The notes beneath the pieces were generated by a model, which ran no database searches, was not told the origin of the DNA, and saw only the letters and a program-made list of their open reading frames with translations. From NCBI GenBank assembly GCA_009746045.1, contig RPFO01001823.1, forward strand, positions 1-23,331: a DNA stretch of 23,331 nt, written 5' to 3'. How positions within the stretch are numbered: the first letter of the stretch is position 1; every line of letters starts with the position of its first letter. A program made the position numbers and the translations under genes. Positions 18,440 through 23,331 of the stretch are shown piece by piece. The stretch is from Mesostigma viride (lineage: Eukaryota > Streptophyta > Mesostigmatophyceae > Mesostigmatales > Mesostigmataceae).

Positions 18440-20520
18440 AATAGCTTGGTGGACACCATTTCTGACTGGTCCGTAAGGCCTCTACCCGAAGGGGGTTGTG
18501 AGCCAACGGCCGTTGGAATTGGAAAAACATTATCATGTGCTTTTTATTCGTTTCATAGGGTGGCAATAGCCAGGATGTGTCTTTCATGCAGCTAGTGGTG
18601 GCTATTTACCATTTTTCTCCTAGAAAGGCCTCCAAAAAAACTAGCTGAGCATAAAGATGGGCTTGACTGGTTCGTAAGGCATCCACCCTTCCCAGGGGGG
18701 TTGTGAGCCAACGGCCGTTGGAATTGGAAAAACATTATCATGTGCATTTCATTCGTTTGATTGGGTGGCAGTTAGCAGGATGTGTCTTTCATGCAGCTTT
18801 GTGTGGCTATTACCATTTTTCTTCCTAGAAAGGCCTCCAAAAATCTAGCTGAGCATAAAGATGTGGTTGACTGGTTCGTAAGGCATCCACCCTTCCCACA
18901 GGGGGGTTGTGAGCCAACGGCCGTTAGACTTGAAAAACATTATCATGTGCATTTCATTCGTTTCATTGGTGGCAATAAGGCAGGATGTGTCTTTCATGCA
19001 GCTTAGTGGTGGCTATTTACCATTTTTCTTCCAAGAAAGGCCTCTGAAAAATCTAGCTGAGCATAAAGATGGGTTGACTGGTTCGTAAGGCATCCACCCT
19101 TCCCAGAGGGGGGTTGTGAGCCAACGGCCGTTGGACTTGAAAAACATTATCATGTGCATTTCATTCCTTTGAGTGGGTTGGCAATCAGCCAGGATGTATC
19201 TTTCATTCAGCTTAGTGGTGGCTATTACCATTTTTCTTCCAAGAAAGGCCTCCAAAAATCTAGCTGAGCATAAAGATGGGCTTGACTGGTTCGTAAGGCA
19301 TCCACCCTTCCCAGTGGGGGTTGTGAGCCAACGGCCGTTGGACTTGAAAAACATTATCATGTGCATTTCATTCCTTTGAGTGGGTTGGCAATCAGCCAGG
19401 ATGTATCTTTCATTCAGCTTAGTGGTGGCTATTACCATTTTTCTTCCAAGAAAGGCCTCCAAAAATCTAGCTGAGCATAAAGATGTGGTTGAATGGTTCG
19501 TAAGGCATCCACCCTTCCCAGTGGGGGTTGTGAGCCAACGGCCGTTGGACTTGAAAAACATTATCATGTGCATTTCATTCCTTTGAGTGGTTGGCAATCA
19601 GCCAGATGTATCTTTCATTCAGCTTTGTGGTGGCTATTACCATTTTTATTCCAAGAAAGGCCTCCAAAAATCTAGCTGAGCATATTGGAAATACAATAAA
19701 ATGTGCATTTCATTCGTTTCATTGGTGGCAAGAATGCAGGATGTGTCTTTCATGCAGCTTAGTGATTGTTATTACCATGTGCCTTCAAAGAAAGGCCTCC
19801 AAAAATCTAGCTGAGCATAAAGATGTGGTTGAATGGTTCGTAAGGCATCCACCCTTCCCACACGGGGGTTGTGAGCCAACGGCCGTTGGACTTGAAAAAA
19901 ATTACCAGTGCATTTCATTCGTTTAATTGGGTGGCAATAAGGCAGGATGTGTCTTTTATGCAGCTTAGTGGTGGCTATTTACCATTTTTCTCTAGAAAGG
20001 CCTCCAAAAAATCTAGCTGAGCATAAAGATGGGGCTTGACTGGTTCGTAAGGCATCCACCCTTCCCACAGGGGGGTTGTGAGCCAACGGCCGTTGGAATT
20101 GGAAAAACATTATCATGTGCATTTCATTCTTTCATTTGGTGGCAGTAAGGCAGGATGTGTCTTTCATGCAGCTTAGTGATGGTTATTACCATGTGCCTTC
20201 CAAGAAAGGCCTCCAAAAATCTAGCTGAGCATAAAGATGTGGTTGGATGGTTCGTAAGGCATCCACCCTTCCCACAGGGGGGTTGTGAGCCAACGGCCGT
20301 TAGACTTGAAAAACATTACCATGTGCATTTCATTCGTTTCATTTGGTGGCAGTAAGGCAGGATGTGTCTTTTATGCAGCTTAGTGATGGTTATTACCATG
20401 TGCCTTCCAAGAAAGGCCTCCAAAAATCTAGCTGAGCATAAAGATGTGGTTGAATGGTTCGTAAGGCATCCACCCTTCCACAGGGGGTTGTGAGCCAACG
20501 CCGTTAGACTTGAAAAACAT
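18440..20520 (+). repeat. 207-bp satellite, about ten units, each containing the palindrome
   Basis: Palindromes start at 18503, 18708, 18914, 19121, 19328, 19535, 19876, 20083, 20290 and 20495, so spacing is 205-207 bp apart from one gap of 341. In that gap (near 19680-19690) one unit has lost about 73 bp including its palindrome. Copies at 18914 and 20290 end TTAG instead of TTGG, and the last has lost one base. Other landmarks are GGTTCGTAAGGCATCCACCC, TTGTGAG just before the palindrome, AAAAACATTATCATGTGC after it, and AAGAAAGGCCTCCAAAAA. The first unit is the most diverged. Because 207 is divisible by three, a 194-codon reverse frame stays open over three units; I treat it as an artefact. 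Confidence 0.93.
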
Positions 20521-20561
20521 TACTTACGTATTACGCACGTGCCAATTGGCGCAGGGGAGGG

Positions 20562-21340
20562 ATGGCGGAGACGGGCGAGCTGGAATCTTCGACCGCGCTG
20601 CGATTGCCTGCGTGGCAGCAAACTACTTAACCGGCTCGCGAGATCCACGGATGGTACGGCAGCACGAGAAGCGCCTGGGTCGCCAGTTTGCGGTTTTGGT
20701 CGTGTATGACTCGTTCGCCTCAGTAGGACGACAGATTAATCTCCAGTTGCTGGACATGTACTTCGCCTTGGCTGGCGGATTCTACAAGCCCACGCCGGCG
20801 GATCGGGTTCCACTCAATCGAGACGTCGAGTTTCGACTTTTGGTGTCGTATGTCGGAAAGGTTGGGTGGGACCAGTGGGAGAAAGACAGTGGGGGAAATT
20901 TCCAGACGCGAGTGAGGCGCAGCGAGATTGACCGTATCGGCGAGAGTAGAGGGGGGGGTTGAAGGTTTCCATTTTACATTCGGGAATTCCGAGTCCGTGA
21001 AATTGACGTTTTCACGGATGATCGTTCTCCCGGGGTGGAGGGCCGATGCTGGGCTCGCTTCCAAGTGTTGCTCGAATCAGGCGTGCTCTGTGATGGAGGG
21101 TGTCCACCGCAAGTGCGGGGGTTGTCGAGACGTCCGGTATTGTGCTGCCGAATGCCAGCGTGCGGACTGGGAGGAACACAAGAAGTGGTGTAACAAGTAT
21201 CGTGAGGCGAGAAAGTCTCTCAGCACTATGCACGGCGACGTTACAGACAGCTGGTCTGGTGTCAATTTGGCCGGACTTGTAATTCGGATGGGGGTGAAGT
21301 GCATTTCAAGTTCAAAGGTGAAATGTTCAAGGTTTTTTGA
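20562..21340 (+). pseudogene. Frameshifted MYND zinc-finger paralogue
   Basis: ATG at 20562 begins MAETGELESS, matching MAEIANESEI of the intact MYND protein. The frame then shifts (about 20585-20610) to one encoding FAVLVVYDSF and EFRLLVSYVGK, the same blocks as the intact copy. A second shift falls in a G8 run (20951-20958). The MYND finger (about 21066-21191) is in the third frame with all ligands: a C-x4-C pair, CGGC, RYCAAECQRADW, then H and C. A third shift at a G5 run (21290-21294) restores a C-terminus reading EVHFKFKGEM, ending at TGA 21338-21340, which aligns with EVDFSFTFYY of the intact copy. The order and total length match the intact gene, so this is a paralogue broken three times, or read with G-run errors. 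A frame that skips the last shift continues through a palindrome to 21521 and is probably spurious. Confidence 0.75.
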
Positions 21341-21369
21341 GGGGACTAAATCGTACCCCAGGGCGATTT

Positions 21370-21720
21370 GTGAGGCGATGTCCGCGCTGGGGAACAGTAC
21401 CCTGTTCGACTGCGTGAGGGGAATGGATTCTGCGACTTGTGAAATTTTGGGTGTGATTTCTTGCGCCAACGGCCGTTGGAACTTGCAAATTAGGGTTGAT
21501 TTTCTTTGCAACCGGAAGTAGGGTGTGGTTTGCCACGTGGCACCATGGATGTAATTAATAAATGCATAATAAAACATTTTTTCGTGCGCCAACGGCCGTT
21601 GGAGACTGAAAACTAGTGTGTGATTTGTGCGCGTAATAAATCTTAAAATTCTGTTGTTTTTTCAAGCCAACGGCCGTTGACGGTGAGAAATGTATATCAA
21701 ACGGTGTCGGTGGGTTGCAG
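21370..21720 (+). repeat. Gene-end/gene-start module, copy 1 (duplicated at 22252-22619)
   Basis: The segment starts GATGTCCGCGCTGG and contains palindromes at 21466, 21589 and 21667 (the last ends TTGA). It includes CCACGTGGCAC and AATAAA hexamers at 21557 and 21568, and ends CGGTGAGAAATGT...CAG directly before an ATG. The same landmarks occur in the same order at 22252-22619. It therefore holds the 3' end signals of the upstream gene and the leader of the next. The final GTGAG...TTGCAG could be a 38-nt intron, but that is unproven. Confidence 0.85.
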
Positions 21721-22210
21721 ATGACGTTCTACAGGACGGAGGGGCGAGTGGATCAACTTGGAAGACAGCTTCTGGGAGTGGTTAAGAGCGCGCTCAGGCT
21801 TCTGCCGGACATTAAGCTGGATTTTAAGCCCAAGGAGGGTGAAAGGTCTCTTTTGAAACCGGATGTCGCGAAGGCCGCGGCTCTTGTTTTCAATATCGAG
21901 GGTACTCCCAACCCGACCGTAGAGCCATTTGAGGAGGTGCTTGTGAGGTGTGGTGCTATAAGGCCCTATGATCCATCAATACCCAGCCCAATTTGTTTTC
22001 AGTCGATCGATGCTGATGGTAATGAAAGTTGGATACAGATGACGCGGCCATATGAGAGGAGAAGGGTTTAAGGGTTTAGGGGAGGTGGGACGGTTCGAAT
22101 GGGTCATCTTGAAGGACGGCAAGTACTTCAAGCATCACACTGACCTGATCATCGACCGGCTGTTCGTGTCCTGGAGATTGCATGTTCTGGTTGAGGGAAT
22201 ACGTGCATGA
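21721..22210 (+). pseudogene. Unrecognised coding sequence with one frameshift
   Basis: ATG directly follows TTGCAG and opens a 116-codon frame to TAA at 22071 (MTFYRTEGRVDQLG ... TRPYERRRV). A second frame, in step from about 22067, continues FKGLGEVGRFEWVILKDGKY and then a hydrophobic segment ending VEGIRA at TGA 22208-22210. One base change in length after GGAGAAGGG would join them into about 163 residues. I recognise no domain. The upstream leader is shared with the next locus (22620), suggesting a tandem gene family. The GGGTTTAAGGGTTTAGG at the break resembles plant-type telomeric repeats but is too short to mean much. Confidence 0.5.
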
Positions 22211-22251
22211 GTGGGGACCGACGGTGTTGACGAGTTTGAGAAAGCGTTCGT

Positions 22252-22619
22252 GAGGTGATGTCCGCGCTGGGCAGGAGTACAAGTTCGAGTGCGTGACTGA
22301 CGCGAATCGATTATGCGACTGAAGTGTTGGTGTGATTTTCTTTGCGCCAACGGCCGTTGGAACCTGCAAATTAGGGTTTGATTTCTTTGCGCCAACGGCC
22401 GTTGGCAGCTGGAAAGTTGGGTGTGATTCGCCACGTGGCACTATGGATGTAATCAATAATGCATAATAAAAATTTTTTTCGTGCATTTTTCGTGCGCCAA
22501 CGGCCGTTGGAGGCTGGAAAATGGTGTGATTTTCGTGCGAGTAATAAATCATTCTTGTTGTTCAAGCCAACGGCCGTTGACGGTGAGAAATGTGTATCAA
22601 ACGGTGTTGGTGGTCGCAG
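22252..22619 (+). repeat. Gene-end/gene-start module, copy 2, with an extra palindrome
   Basis: This is homologous to 21370-21720. Palindromes start at 22347, 22392, 22497 and 22567 (the last ends TTGA, as in copy 1). The extra one arises from a short duplication of TTTGCGCCAACGGCCGTTGG. CCACGTGGCAC and an AATAAA at 22465-22470 are conserved, as is the TTCAAGCC palindrome placed 53 bp before the following ATG. Any coding content at its left end is interrupted by stops. Confidence 0.85.
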
Positions 22620-23235
22620 ATGGCGGTCAAATGCACGGTTGCGTGTGTGCAGGAAGCGAGAGCAGGAGGGATGACTTTGTGCGTGCGCTCATTCAGCGTG
22701 CGAACGGGAATGGCAGGAGGGTGAAGGATTTGTTTGCAAAAAAGGGGGGTGTTATCGCCCGGGATTGCCAGCTTCCATTCGGGACGGATTGCATGCCTTT
22801 TTGTGATGACACGCCAAGTTGTCAGGGAGATGCAAGAGGTGATCAAGGAGCTTGTTGTTTGTGCATGGCGAGTCCAGTGCTGTGAAGGACCTCTTGTCCT
22901 GAGTTTTGAGGTGGACAGTGCTGGAAGTCTGGAAAGAATTGCGGTCAGTCGCCGGAATGGATGTTGAATCACCCTGACTTTGACTCGTATGCCTACTGCC
23001 AAGTTCGGGGACCCGTTTTACATGGATGCTGTGCTCGGAGGATGACGTGCATGCGATTGTTTCGCATGACGACTTGGATATCGCAGGCGCCATGGGCGCA
23101 GACCTGTTGTTGTATTTCATGATTGGATGGGGTTGCGGATTTTTGGAAGGTGATGGTGGGTCCCGCACCTCGCAAGGCTTATTTTGCGGTCGGCGAAATT
23201 GCCTGTACCTGTTGAAGTCTCAAAAACTCGTGTGA
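22620..23235 (+). pseudogene. Degenerate coding stretch, several frames, unrecognised
   Basis: ATGs at 22620 and 22631 follow the duplicated leader. The 22631 frame is the more protein-like (SRRDDFVRALIQRANGNG, RVKDLFAKKGG). About 22815 the protein-like reading passes to another frame (VVREMQEVIKELVVCAW ... VLSFEVDSAGSL, stop near 22967). It then passes to a third (SPEWMLNHPDFDSYAYCQ) and finally to one reading EDDVHAIVSHDDLDIAGAMG, stop at 23235. No domain is recognised. The chain of breaks fits a decaying gene or poor base accuracy. A short ATG frame at 23237-23320 (MAAVLASGVKRQ) may begin another family member past the window edge. Confidence 0.4.
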
Positions 23236-23331
23236 GATGGCTGCCGTTCTGGCATCGGGGGTTAAGCGCCAAGCCCGATTTGCCATGACCGTTGTGCTGA
23301 TGCTGAGGGGGAGGAATTGAAAAGGTCGTGG

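Noticed and set aside
19013-19597. A 194-codon reverse frame in the 207-bp satellite
   Set aside because: It is open only over three units because 207 is a multiple of three. Units with indels break it, and it includes the palindrome as codons.
20940-20962. Programmed frameshift at the G8 run in the MYND paralogue
   Set aside because: The same gene needs two other shifts elsewhere and there is no conserved slippery-site context, so decay or sequence error is simpler.
22066-22082. Telomere-like GGGTTTAAGGGTTTAGG
   Set aside because: It is only two imperfect units inside a coding frame, so not an interstitial telomere tract.
73-22580. Palindromes as transcription-terminating hairpins like those at giant-virus gene ends
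   Set aside because: The palindrome has no loop, so its hairpin stem would be short. It also occurs upstream of genes and within introns, not consistently after stop codons.

Overview
This window looks like nuclear DNA of a eukaryote, probably a protist or alga. The reasons are likely GT-AG introns, AATAAA signals downstream of stop codons, MYND and F-box proteins, and very large tandem-repeat tracts. Nothing resembles a bacterial operon, phage or CRISPR array. I cannot name the species. I worked by eye, so repeat copy numbers are approximate.

Layout. Positions 1-320 carry four copies of a 14-bp palindrome, CCAACGGCCGTTGG. Positions 321-2498 (minus strand) are a broken gene for a DDE-type, transposon-derived protein with a palindrome-bearing intron. 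Positions 2566-3110 are nine 62-bp repeats, each centred on the palindrome. Positions 3210-4500 are mostly intergenic, with a tRNA-like Pol III signal on the minus strand and a GGCGCC-rich block holding two E2F-like motifs. Positions 4500-6180 are about five tandem copies of a roughly 330-bp unit, and 6181-14206 is a minisatellite of some 280 copies of a 28/29-bp unit. A pyrimidine-only tract follows to 14479.

From 14560 rightwards is a gene-bearing region: a small charged protein (15060-15314), an intact MYND zinc-finger protein (15495-16271), an intact F-box protein (16675-17580), a 207-bp satellite (18440-20520), a frameshifted MYND paralogue (20562-21340) and two further frameshifted coding stretches to the right edge. 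All of these read on the plus strand.

The unifying oddity is the palindrome. I count 33 perfect copies and 7 near-perfect ones, in introns, UTRs and spacers. At most two touch plausible coding sequence. It has been amplified separately at several places with different periods (about 62, 91, 98, 118 and 207 bp). It equals two head-to-head MYB-type CAACGG cores. A MYB-class regulator acting through it is my inference; the sequence itself shows only the repeats and their positions.

Caution: most reading-frame breaks lie at or near G homopolymers, so base-calling error must be excluded before the broken genes are called pseudogenes. The C6/C7 length variation in the big array has the same caveat.
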